From contig JAHZHV010000097.1 in the NCBI GenBank assembly GCA_019420085.1, positions 1 to 5,445 on the forward strand: a DNA stretch of 5,445 nucleotides. Reading direction: 5' to 3'. Numbering within the stretch: position 1 is the stretch's first letter; every line of letters begins with the position of its first letter. The position numbers and the translations under genes are program-made. The DNA is from Christensenella sp. (GTDB lineage Bacteria; Bacillota; Clostridia; Christensenellales; Maliibacteriaceae). Shown here in pieces: positions 1-5,441 of this stretch. The notes beneath the pieces are model-generated. The model made no database searches. It was not told the DNA's origin and saw only the letters and a list, made by a program, of their open reading frames with translations.

Positions 1-194
1 ATCTGCCCCGCTTTTAATTTGTGCGAAGCAGTCGTTATCGTCTTTTCGTCAACTGCAACACGCGCATCTTTAATCCAGTTCTGTGCAGCAGACCGGGTAC
101 AAAGTCCCTGTGCGGCAATCACGACGTCAAGCCGCGCACCGGCATCCGCATCCTCTACACAAAAATATATCGGTTCCCGCTCAATCGTTTCCAT
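1..194 (-). CDS. RluA-family pseudouridine synthase, N-terminal fragment (S4 domain), cut by window edge
   Basis: Only the first 64 residues lie in the window; the gene continues beyond position 1. The visible part reads as the N-terminal S4 RNA-binding domain of RluA/RluD-type enzymes: a short lead, then GARLDVVIAA (residues 19-28), a serine-containing helix around TRSAAQNWIKD (33-43), and the VAVDEK strand (46-51) leading to LKAGQ. These enzymes isomerise uridine to pseudouridine in 23S rRNA; the catalytic aspartate motif (HRLDxxTSG type) would lie outside the window, so activity cannot be judged. The ATG at 194-192 is preceded by GGAG at 205-202 with 7 nt spacing. It overlaps the end of lspA by 14 nt, in a different frame, which indicates co-transcription and probable translational coupling. 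The lspA-then-rluD (ylyB in Bacillus) order is common in Firmicutes and supports the call. The exact target uridine cannot be told from this fragment. Confidence 0.85.
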   Translation of the reverse strand, partial: METIEREPIYFCVEDADAGARLDVVIAAQGLCTRSAAQNWIKDARVAVDEKTITTASHKLKAGQ

Positions 195-705
195 CCGTTT
201 GCTCCGCCGCATCCACACTGCCAGCCGCTGCCCGCGCCGCAGGTGGAAAATACTTCTCATAGAAGAACAAAATGAAGATAAAAAGCAATGCGGTTCCAAT
301 GCAAATCATGACGTCTGCCAGATTAAATACGGGAAAATCCATAAACAGGAAGTGAAACATATCCACTACATAACCACGTGCCACGCGGTCAATTAAATTC
401 CCGAGTCCGCCCGAAAAAATCAAAAGCAACGATGCATTCAGCAGCACAATACGGCGCTTATAGATGCGATACATCACAATCAGTATTGCAATCAGCACAA
501 TGGTATTGAAAACAATAAAAAACAATGTCTTTCCCTGCATAAGGCCATATGCAGCACCAGTGTTTTGCACATACTGCAGATCCATCATCCCGCCAAGGAA
601 CGGCGCCTGTCCATTGGGCAGCAGCGACAAAACATTCTGTGCCCATAACTTCAGCATTTGATCTGCTGCAAGCAGTACAAAAGCAGCCACCATCATCCAA
701 GCCAT
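181..705 (-). CDS. lspA: Lipoprotein signal peptidase (signal peptidase II)
   Basis: This 174-residue protein is an aspartic protease of the cytoplasmic membrane that removes the signal peptide from diacylglyceryl-modified prolipoproteins. All family motifs are visible: ADQMLKLWAQ (14-23), NTGAAYG (48-54), GGLGNLIDR (99-107), GYVVDMF (111-117) and FNLADVMI (127-134). By homology the catalytic aspartates are Asp115 and Asp131. Four hydrophobic segments fit the usual four-helix topology (about 3-22, 60-80, 88-106 and 130-150), followed by a short polar, alanine-rich C-terminal tail. Length is normal to slightly long for the family. The start at 705-703 follows GAAGGAG at 723-717 with 11 nt spacing. 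It lies 20 nt downstream of the 573-residue membrane protein gene and overlaps the pseudouridine synthase gene by 14 nt, so the three genes look like one operon. No residue looks missing; it is probably functional. Confidence 0.97.
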   Translation of the reverse strand: MAWMMVAAFVLLAADQMLKLWAQNVLSLLPNGQAPFLGGMMDLQYVQNTGAAYGLMQGKTLFFIVFNTIVLIAILIVMYRIYKRRIVLLNASLLLIFSGGLGNLIDRVARGYVVDMFHFLFMDFPVFNLADVMICIGTALLFIFILFFYEKYFPPAARAAAGSVDAAEQTDGND

Positions 706-725
706 TGTATGTATTTCTCCTTCTG

Positions 726-2447
726 TTATCCGGCCAGCTGCATATAGCGGCTGTGCAGTTTATTTGCCTCCTGCAGCAGCGGCTGTGCATCCGCAACCGC
801 ATCATCATATGCCTCTTGTGCGGCCTCAATCTGTTCCATGATCGATTCCAACGTTTTTGTCTTTTCCACTACGGCCGCCATATCTGCATTCTGCAGTGCC
901 TGCGCAATTTCATCCTCCAGCAAATCCTGCTGCTGCTGCAGTTCTTCTTTCTTTGCAACCTGCGCATCCGCCTGTGCAAGCGCCTGTGCATAAGACGAAT
1001 ACTGTTCCAGGTATTGCCCCCGCACCTGCAAGGCTTCCAAATACGTTCCCACGCCCGAAGAATACGCGTCCGGAAGTTTCAATTGCCGAAGCTGTTCCTG
1101 ATATGCGTTGTTTGACGCAATCATTGTCTGACACAGCTGCACGCTGGGATCTGAAGCTGCCAGTTTCTCGTCGTCCTGCCGTACGGCCAAAACAATGGAT
1201 CTGGCTGTTTGCACAACCCCCTCTTCCTGGAGAATTCGCTTTCCGGCTTCATCAAGCGGAAAATCCGAAATACCATATGGCCGATGCAGCGATGCATATT
1301 TGCTCTGTTCATTAATCTGCGAAATTGACGTTTGAATCGCATCACTGCGGACAATCACATTGTACTGCGCCTGAAGATCCGTGCCCAATTTATCTGCAAA
1401 GGGACGGTTATAGAAATCCTGCGCTGCAGCACAGAACGTGCTGACCTGACCACTAAGGCCCGAAAGTTCCTGCAGGTATTCCTGTAAAACAGTAACATCC
1501 TGCTCCAGGGTGCGCAGCTGTTCTTCCAGATTTTCCTTGCCTTTTACAAAGGAATCCGGAAGTTCTTCCAATCCGTCGCACAAGCGCAATGCATTTTGGA
1601 TCATCTTTTGATCCTCCTGCAGCAAATCCTGCGCCGTAGAAAGATCCAATGCCTGAAGCAAATGTCCCGGCTTGCTGGGCGTACCGAGCACCTGATCCAC
1701 CACCTGGGAAACCTGCTGCATAAACACATCCAGATCGGTCAACAGCGGCGTGATCTGTTCCATCTCGGCATTGAGCTGTGCAAGACCAACATCTTCCTGC
1801 GTGCGTTTGCCAAACAGCCACCAATACTGTCTGTTCAACTGCTCAAATGCATCATTTTGACCGCGCACCTCATGTGAAAGATCCATGTAAAAATCGATTT
1901 CATCATCCAGTGTCGCCTTCTGCTGTCCGCTGCCCGTATCCACCTGAATGCTAATTTCCTGAACACGATTGGCAAGATGATCGGCCTGCATCCGGTAGTT
2001 GCGAAGCGTAAGTCCATAAAACAGGCTTATACCCACGATCAGCAATATCCCTACACCGCAATATAACCAGATACTGCGGTACCATGGCCCCTTGAATGCA
2101 CCATCCCAAAACGCTTTTCTTTTTTTTCTGCGCACAGAACGCGTCGCTTCGTCATCGGGCAGCACATCCTGCACCTCCGGCGCTTCCGGCTCCAACTCCT
2201 GTGAGGCATGCTCAATCTGATACGCCGCCTGCTGCACATCACTGCTTTTTCGGAAAAGCGTACCGTCGCCATCCTGAGAAAGAGGCTTTTCCTCTAAAAC
2301 CTCAGCCTCTTGAATGACAACATCTCCGCGGTTTCGATAGTACGTTTCCCCGTCAATTTCCTCGCCCATGCGCGCATCTTTTTCAATCGGAACAACGCGA
2401 AATGTTCCCTCATCCCTGCTTTTCCGGTCCGTTTTGCGATCCGCCAT
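726..2447 (-). CDS. Uncharacterised single-pass membrane protein with long extracytoplasmic coiled-coil region
   Basis: I do not recognise this 573-residue protein. It starts with a polar, highly charged segment of about 120 residues (many Glu, Asp and Arg) ending in a basic cluster RRKKRK at 106-111. One clear transmembrane helix follows at about 125-146. No signal peptidase cleavage site is evident. By the positive-inside rule the N-terminus should be cytoplasmic and the remaining ~425 residues outside. That part is rich in Gln, Leu, Glu and Ala and mostly helical, with heptad-like stretches around 220-330 and a strong coiled coil at about 495-560. A less regular, possibly globular section lies at about 335-425, including an aromatic/proline-rich stretch (RPYGISDFP, 389-397). 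Cysteines are few (290, 340 and 439 outside). The start at 2447-2445 has AAGGAG at 2463-2458, 10 nt away. It is the first gene before lspA with 20 nt between them, a position often held by divIVA in other clostridia, but no DivIVA motif is seen. A cell-envelope role is only inferred from context. Confidence 0.9.
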   Translation of the reverse strand: MADRKTDRKSRDEGTFRVVPIEKDARMGEEIDGETYYRNRGDVVIQEAEVLEEKPLSQDGDGTLFRKSSDVQQAAYQIEHASQELEPEAPEVQDVLPDDEATRSVRRKKRKAFWDGAFKGPWYRSIWLYCGVGILLIVGISLFYGLTLRNYRMQADHLANRVQEISIQVDTGSGQQKATLDDEIDFYMDLSHEVRGQNDAFEQLNRQYWWLFGKRTQEDVGLAQLNAEMEQITPLLTDLDVFMQQVSQVVDQVLGTPSKPGHLLQALDLSTAQDLLQEDQKMIQNALRLCDGLEELPDSFVKGKENLEEQLRTLEQDVTVLQEYLQELSGLSGQVSTFCAAAQDFYNRPFADKLGTDLQAQYNVIVRSDAIQTSISQINEQSKYASLHRPYGISDFPLDEAGKRILQEEGVVQTARSIVLAVRQDDEKLAASDPSVQLCQTMIASNNAYQEQLRQLKLPDAYSSGVGTYLEALQVRGQYLEQYSSYAQALAQADAQVAKKEELQQQQDLLEDEIAQALQNADMAAVVEKTKTLESIMEQIEAAQEAYDDAVADAQPLLQEANKLHSRYMQLAG

Positions 2448-2520
2448 GCCAAGCTGTCTCCTTACCCGGTTCTATGCCTTAAATTCCATCATCCCGCGCA
2501 ATTGCACGGTCTTTGCCGTT

Positions 2521-2550
2521 ATTTTATCACAACCGTCCCCGCATAAACAA
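2521..2550 (-). promoter_or_regulatory. Candidate sigma-A promoter (extended -10) for the membrane protein-lspA operon
   Basis: On the minus strand the -10 box TAAAAT (2526-2521) is preceded by TGA, giving an extended -10 of the TGn type. A weak -35 TTGTTT (2550-2545) sits 18 nt upstream. Transcription would start near 2514, leaving a leader of about 65-70 nt before the ATG at 2447. The match of the -10 region is good and that of the -35 is poor; the extended -10 may compensate. Confidence 0.5.
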
Positions 2551-2621
2551 GTCGGCATCCCTTTTCATACAGGTGTTAAACAGGACATCGCGATATCAGC
2601 GTATCTGCACCGCACTTACGC

Positions 2622-2650
2622 TTGACAGATACTTCCAGTTTTCATATCAT
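2622..2650 (+). promoter_or_regulatory. Sigma-A promoter of the SPFH/ribbon-helix-helix pair
   Basis: A perfect -35 box TTGACA (2622-2627) is followed by exactly 17 nt and a -10 box TATCAT (2645-2650, five of six consensus bases). Expected transcription start is near 2657, which gives a short leader of about 24 nt before the ATG at 2681. This is the strongest promoter in the window. Its -10 box and likely start site are covered by overlapping palindromes (2644-2661). Confidence 0.75.
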
Positions 2651-2661
2651 AATGATATCAT
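2644..2661. repeat. Overlapping inverted and direct repeats on the SPFH promoter, candidate operator
   Basis: ATATCAT (2644-2650), one spacer base and ATGATAT (2652-2658) form a perfect 15-bp inverted repeat. ATGATATCAT (2652-2661) is itself a perfect 10-bp palindrome, so ATATCAT also occurs twice in direct orientation 11 bp apart (2644 and 2655), about one helical turn. The cluster covers the -10 box and the likely transcription start, where a bound repressor would block RNA polymerase. Use by the nearby ribbon-helix-helix protein is inference. The repeats are AT-rich and short, so chance is possible. Confidence 0.45.
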
Positions 2662-2668
2662 TTTGATT

Positions 2669-2673
2669 GGAGG
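2669..2673 (+). promoter_or_regulatory. Ribosome binding site deciding the SPFH start
   Basis: GGAGG lies 7 nt before the ATG at 2681. The open frame extends upstream to an ATG at 2513, but that start has no such site and would lie upstream of the promoter; the 2681 start is therefore preferred. Confidence 0.85.
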
Positions 2674-2680
2674 TTTCACA

Positions 2681-3652
2681 ATGCAGGAAAAAATATTGCA
2701 TCCAAAGCACAACGGTATGACAATGCTTCTACTGATATTGGCCGTCTATGCACTTTGCATAATCTGGGGCGGTATTGCACTTGAATCAGAGGCAAATGCC
2801 TTTGTTGTTACAATCTTTGTGCTTTCCATGATCTGGCTTTTCTTGGGTTGGATTTCCCTGTGCGGTTTTAAGGTTCTCAAGCCGCAGGAAGCGCTTGTGC
2901 TGACGCTGTTCGGCCGCTATATTGGAACACTCAGACAGGAAGGTTTCTACTACGTGAATCCTTTCTGTGCAACTGTCAATCCTGCTGCCGCAACCAAACT
3001 CAACCAAAGCGGCGACGTCAATTCCACCGGCTCTTCCGGCCGTAAAATCTCTTTAAAAATCATGACGTTGAATAACAATCGTCAGAAAATCAATGATTGT
3101 CTTGGAAATCCGATTGAAATCGGCATTGCCGTCATGTGGCGTGTGACCGATACGGCAAAAGCAGTATTTCATGTAGATAACTATAAGGAATACCTGTCTT
3201 TGCAGTGCGACAGTGCATTGCGCAATATCGTGCGTATCTATCCCTATGACGTGGCGCCCAATGTCGATACAACCGGTGATGGCATTGCGGATGAAGGCAG
3301 TCTGCGCGGCTCCAGCGAAGTCGTGGCTACACGAATCCGTGATGAAATCCAACAAAAAGTAGCGCCAGCTGGTCTTGAGATTTTGGAAGCACGAATTACC
3401 TATCTTGCTTATGCGCCGGAAATTGCGGCCGTTATGCTGCAACGTCAACAGGCCTCCGCCATTATTGATGCGCGCAAAATGATCGTTGACGGTGCTGTCG
3501 GCATGGTTGAAATGGCATTGGATCGGCTCAACCAGACACAGGTCGTTACGCTGGATGAGGAGCGAAAAGCTGCAATGGTATCCAATCTTCTGGTTGTCCT
3601 GTGCGGCAATCATGACGCACAGCCTGTCGTCAATTCCGGCAGCCTTTACTAA
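2681..3652 (+). CDS. SPFH (stomatin/prohibitin/flotillin, band 7) domain membrane protein
   Basis: This 323-residue protein begins with two hydrophobic helices (about 13-34 and 41-62) joined by a very short acidic loop (ESEAN), which suggests a hairpin with both ends in the cytoplasm. The SPFH/band-7 domain follows from about residue 62: KVLKPQEALVLTLFGRY (64-80), GFYYVNPF (88-95), IEIGIAVMWRVTD (145-157), the FHVDNYKEYL stretch (163-172), and the characteristic GLEILEARITYLAYAPEIAAVMLQ area (231-254). A helical part with QRQQASAIIDARKMIVDG (254-271) comes next, where SPFH proteins usually oligomerise. Family members form ring or cage scaffolds on membranes and often partner with proteases or other membrane complexes; the partner here is unknown. 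An acidic insert DTTGDGIADE (196-205) resembles a calcium-binding loop but is probably cytosolic. The gene has its own strong promoter and ribosome site, and is followed after 6 nt by a small DNA-binding-type gene in the same reading frame. The family assignment is sure; the biological role is not. Confidence 0.93.
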   Translation: MQEKILHPKHNGMTMLLLILAVYALCIIWGGIALESEANAFVVTIFVLSMIWLFLGWISLCGFKVLKPQEALVLTLFGRYIGTLRQEGFYYVNPFCATVNPAAATKLNQSGDVNSTGSSGRKISLKIMTLNNNRQKINDCLGNPIEIGIAVMWRVTDTAKAVFHVDNYKEYLSLQCDSALRNIVRIYPYDVAPNVDTTGDGIADEGSLRGSSEVVATRIRDEIQQKVAPAGLEILEARITYLAYAPEIAAVMLQRQQASAIIDARKMIVDGAVGMVEMALDRLNQTQVVTLDEERKAAMVSNLLVVLCGNHDAQPVVNSGSLY

Positions 3653-3658
3653 ACAGCA

Positions 3659-3844
3659 ATGTCTTCTTCCAAAAAGCAAATTCCGCTTCGCCTGTCTGAA
3701 CAGCTTTATGGAGAAATTGCTGCGTGGGCAAAAGATGATTTTCGTTCGATCAACGGGCAGATTGAATACTTATTAAACGAATGCGTCAAACATCGCAGAA
3801 AAACACGCACCGAAAAACAAGATGATATGACGCAAGTCCCCTGA
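3659..3844 (+). CDS. Small Arc-like ribbon-helix-helix protein
   Basis: This 61-residue protein fits the ribbon-helix-helix (MetJ/Arc) fold. A short strand KKQIPLRL (5-12) would insert into the DNA major groove as a dimeric ribbon. Helix A follows (SEQLYGEIAAWAKD, 13-26), then the turn FRSINGQ (28-34) and helix B (IEYLLNECVKHRRK, 35-48); the tail (49-61) is polar. From memory, proteins of this type occur beside SPFH genes in other Clostridia. The ATG at 3659 is the only sensible start, as the next Met is residue 57. It comes 6 nt after the SPFH stop, in the same frame, and has no recognisable Shine-Dalgarno sequence. Translation probably depends on ribosomes finishing the SPFH gene. Possible roles are transcriptional regulator of its own operon or an adaptor bound to the SPFH protein. 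No toxin gene is adjacent, so an antitoxin role is not supported. Confidence 0.85.
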   Translation: MSSSKKQIPLRLSEQLYGEIAAWAKDDFRSINGQIEYLLNECVKHRRKTRTEKQDDMTQVP

Positions 3845-3864
3845 TGCAAATTCCCTGACATAAG

Positions 3865-3894
3865 AAAAAGCGTCTGCAATTGCAGACGCTTTTT
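3865..3894. terminator. Bidirectional intrinsic terminator, perfect 30-bp inverted repeat
   Basis: The 16 stem bases GCGTCTGC/GCAGACGC flank an AATT loop (3870-3889). The stem is preceded by five A and followed by six T (3890-3895), so both strands read as a GC-rich hairpin followed by a U-tract. It lies 20 nt after the ribbon-helix-helix stop (plus strand) and 10 nt after the aldo/keto reductase stop (minus strand), ending both convergent transcripts. Confidence 0.93.
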
Positions 3895-3904
3895 TGCTTT
3901 GTTA

Positions 3905-4741
3905 TTAGTCATTCGTAAGCGCAAATTCATCCGGATGCGGACCCGAGCGCTTTGCGTTTACCGTCAGCGCATCAATGGCAGCCATCTGGTCATCCGTCAA
4001 TTCAAAATCGAAAATATCGCAGTTGGAAGCGATGCGGGCAGGCTTCGTGGAACGCGGAATCGGCCGGCGTCCCTGCTGAACATGCCAGCGCAGGATAACC
4101 TGTCCAACATCCTTTCCACATGCTGCCGCAATCTGCGCCAGTGTCGGATCGGACAACGCCTCTTTTCCGCTCATCAACGGACTCCATGCCTCAACCAGAA
4201 TATCATTCTGTTTGCAGAAATCAACCGTTTCCTTCTGATAGAGATACGGATGCGTCTCAATCTGGTCTACCGCCGGAATTACGCCATAAGCGTCAATCAA
4301 TTTTTCCAGATGATGCTTGAGGAAGTTGGACACACCAACCGAGCGAATACGTCCTTCCTGCTGCAGTTTCAGGAACGCTTCCCAAGTGGGCAGGAAAAGT
4401 TCCGGGGTGCCTGGCCAGTGGATCAAATACAGGTCCAGATATTCCAAACCAAGCCACTTCATGCTGTCTTCAAACGCCTTGAGCGTGGATTCATATCCGC
4501 GCTGCGGATTATTCAGCTTGGTGGTAATAAACAGTTTCTCTCTGGAAATTCCACTGTCTGCAATGGCTTTGCCAACAGCCTCTTCGTTTCCATACGCAGT
4601 TGCAGTATCGATGCTGGTATAGCCTGCATCAAGCGCCGCACGTACGCAATCATAGCAAACATCATGATCTGCCAATTGCCATGTGCCAAAACCAATTTGC
4701 GGAATCTGGTAGCCATCGCGAAGTTTGTAAGTCGGAATCAT
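3905..4741 (-). CDS. Aldo/keto reductase (AKR5-like, 2,5-diketo-D-gluconate/glyoxal reductase type)
   Basis: This 278-residue protein is a soluble (alpha/beta)8-barrel NAD(P)H-dependent oxidoreductase that reduces aldehydes and ketones to alcohols. The catalytic tetrad is complete: Asp45 and Tyr50 in SIDTATAYGNE (43-53), Lys75 in ITTKLNN (72-78) and His108 in LIHWP (106-110). Other family marks are GFGTWQL (17-23), VGVSNF (135-140), DQIETHPY (159-166), AWSPLMSG (185-192), and the cofactor-binding stretch PIPRSTKPARIASN (227-240), whose basic residues suggest NADPH. Length is typical. The start at 4741-4739 has GGGAGG at 4753-4748 with 6 nt spacing. The gene is monocistronic, with its own candidate promoter (4831-4859) and a terminator shared with the convergent pair. 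The physiological substrate cannot be read from sequence; methylglyoxal-type dicarbonyls or small sugars are common for relatives. Confidence 0.95.
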   Translation of the reverse strand: MIPTYKLRDGYQIPQIGFGTWQLADHDVCYDCVRAALDAGYTSIDTATAYGNEEAVGKAIADSGISREKLFITTKLNNPQRGYESTLKAFEDSMKWLGLEYLDLYLIHWPGTPELFLPTWEAFLKLQQEGRIRSVGVSNFLKHHLEKLIDAYGVIPAVDQIETHPYLYQKETVDFCKQNDILVEAWSPLMSGKEALSDPTLAQIAAACGKDVGQVILRWHVQQGRRPIPRSTKPARIASNCDIFDFELTDDQMAAIDALTVNAKRSGPHPDEFALTND

Positions 4742-4830
4742 GCTTTTCCTCCCGTTTTTTGAAATTTGCCTTGCATGCCGCTTGCTTTACGAACAAACAG
4801 TATCATCCATGCCGCATTCTCATTATCTTG

Positions 4831-4859
4831 AGTATACTCTGTTTTTTCACTTTGTGCAA
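4831..4859 (-). promoter_or_regulatory. Candidate sigma-A promoter of the aldo/keto reductase gene
   Basis: On the minus strand, -35 TTGCAC (4859-4854) and -10 TATACT (4836-4831, five of six consensus bases) are 17 nt apart. Transcription would start near 4824, leaving a leader of about 83 nt. The -10 box lies inside a perfect 10-bp palindrome GAGTATACTC (4830-4839), which could be an operator or a chance feature. Confidence 0.5.
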
Positions 4860-5013
4860 TCGCCGTATGACGCTATCCGACTCAATGCAATCCGTAAAAC
4901 ATTCATTTTTGCGCAATCATATTTTTGCTTTTTTTAGAATTTCCAAAAAGCGCAGATTTTTCCAGCGTATTTTTCAGAATTTGTGGAGAAATTATTAACA
5001 CATCGACGAGCAA

Positions 5014-5019
5014 AGGAGG
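5014..5019 (+). promoter_or_regulatory. Strong ribosome binding site of the first SASP gene
   Basis: AGGAGG, a near-complete match to the anti-Shine-Dalgarno sequence, lies 10 nt before the ATG at 5030. The frame is open further upstream to an ATG at 4925, but that extension is AT-rich, lacks SASP similarity and has no such site, so the 5030 start is chosen. A strong site fits the high expression of SASPs in the forespore. Confidence 0.85.
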
Positions 5020-5029
5020 TGCAAAAAAC

Positions 5030-5218
5030 ATGGTCGTACCTGAAGCAAAAACGGCGCTTGAGAACATGAAGTACGAAACTGCCAAGGAGCTTGGCGTGAA
5101 CCTCAAGCAGGGCTACAACGGCGATCTGACGGCACGTGAAAACGGTAGCGTCGGCGGCCGCATGGTGCAGCGGATGATCTATGAGTATCAGAATCGCAAC
5201 AACAATTCCATGCGCTAA
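5030..5218 (+). CDS. Alpha/beta-type small acid-soluble spore protein (first of tandem pair)
   Basis: This 62-residue protein belongs to the alpha/beta SASPs, which coat DNA in the dormant spore, shift it toward an A-like form and protect it from UV and chemical damage, then are degraded on germination to supply amino acids. The two conserved blocks are present: KYETAKELGVNL (14-25), which contains the expected germination-protease (GPR) recognition site, and LTARENGSVGGRMVQRMI (33-50), the DNA-binding signature. The intervening KQGYNGD is of the clostridial rather than the Bacillus kind. Position 17, just after the expected scissile Glu16, is Thr where a hydrophobic residue is usual. The C-terminus is unusually rich in Asn (QNRNNNSMR, 54-62). 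A paralogous gene follows 40 nt downstream. Expression in the forespore under sigma-G is expected for the family, but I found no convincing sigma-G promoter upstream. Confidence 0.95.
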   Translation: MVVPEAKTALENMKYETAKELGVNLKQGYNGDLTARENGSVGGRMVQRMIYEYQNRNNNSMR

Positions 5219-5244
5219 ATAAAGCGCTGGCACAATCAACAATC

Positions 5245-5249
5245 GGAGG
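5245..5249 (+). promoter_or_regulatory. Ribosome binding site of the second SASP gene
   Basis: GGAGG lies 9 nt before the ATG at 5259, within the 40-nt gap between the two SASP genes. Each gene therefore has its own strong translation signal even if the two are co-transcribed. Confidence 0.8.
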
Positions 5250-5258
5250 TGAAAACAC

Positions 5259-5441
5259 ATGGCTAACAAATCTGCAAAGGAAGCAATGGCAAACCTGAAG
5301 TATGAAATCGCCAACGAGGTCGGCGTGAATCTTAAGCAGGGTTACAACGGCAACCTGACCAGCCGCGAGGCGGGCAGCATTGGTGGCGGTATGGTCAAGA
5401 GAATGATCGAGTCCGTCGAAAAGAACTACAGCGGTCGTTAA
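5259..5441 (+). CDS. Alpha/beta-type small acid-soluble spore protein (second of tandem pair)
   Basis: This complete 60-residue protein is a paralogue of the preceding one: 33 of the first 50 residues are identical without gaps, after which the C-termini diverge. It has the GPR-site block KYEIANEVGVNL (14-25), with the usual hydrophobic Ile17 after Glu16, and the DNA-binding block LTSREAGSIGGGMVKRMIE (33-51). Like its partner it carries the YNG motif at 29-31, a clostridial feature. The role is DNA protection in the spore and an amino-acid store for outgrowth. The 40-nt gap shows no terminator, so the two are probably co-transcribed. The stop at 5439-5441 is 4 nt from the window edge, so the transcript end lies outside. 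Confidence 0.96.
   Translation: MANKSAKEAMANLKYEIANEVGVNLKQGYNGNLTSREAGSIGGGMVKRMIESVEKNYSGR

Noticed and set aside
919..1632. Repeated CAGCAAATCCTGC stretches within the 573-residue gene
   Set aside because: They encode similar Gln/Leu/Asp-rich coiled-coil segments (DLLEDE and DLLQED); low-complexity codon use explains them better than a repeat element.
726..2447. EzrA or DivIVA identity for the 573-residue protein
   Set aside because: EzrA has its membrane helix at the extreme N-terminus with a cytoplasmic coiled coil, while here the helix is at about 125-146 with basic residues before it. No DivIVA N-terminal motif is present.
2498..2505. Palindrome GCAATTGC in the leader of the membrane protein gene, same core as the terminator at 3865-3894
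   Set aside because: Eight bases only, without a longer stem or T-tract; a chance match.
2513..2680. N-terminal extension of the SPFH protein from an ATG at 2513
   Set aside because: It would cross the promoter at 2622-2650 and lacks a ribosome site; GGAGG at 2669-2673 points to the ATG at 2681.
3053..3679. 208-codon minus-strand open frame opposite the SPFH gene
   Set aside because: It is antisense to a clear SPFH domain, and its composition looks like a reverse-strand shadow.
3659..3844. Antitoxin of a toxin-antitoxin pair
   Set aside because: The ribbon-helix-helix fold is common in antitoxins, but the neighbour upstream is an SPFH protein and a terminator follows directly; no toxin-like gene is present.
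3899..4762. Long plus-strand open frame opposite the aldo/keto reductase
   Set aside because: It mirrors the reductase gene, has no ribosome site or recognisable domain, and the reductase on the other strand has a complete catalytic tetrad.
4894..4997. Sigma-G promoter for the SASP genes
   Set aside because: CATATTT (4918-4924) and ATTATTA (4991-4997) resemble parts of the -10 consensus, but neither has a good -35 at 17-18 nt spacing. A sigma-G promoter is expected but not demonstrable by eye.
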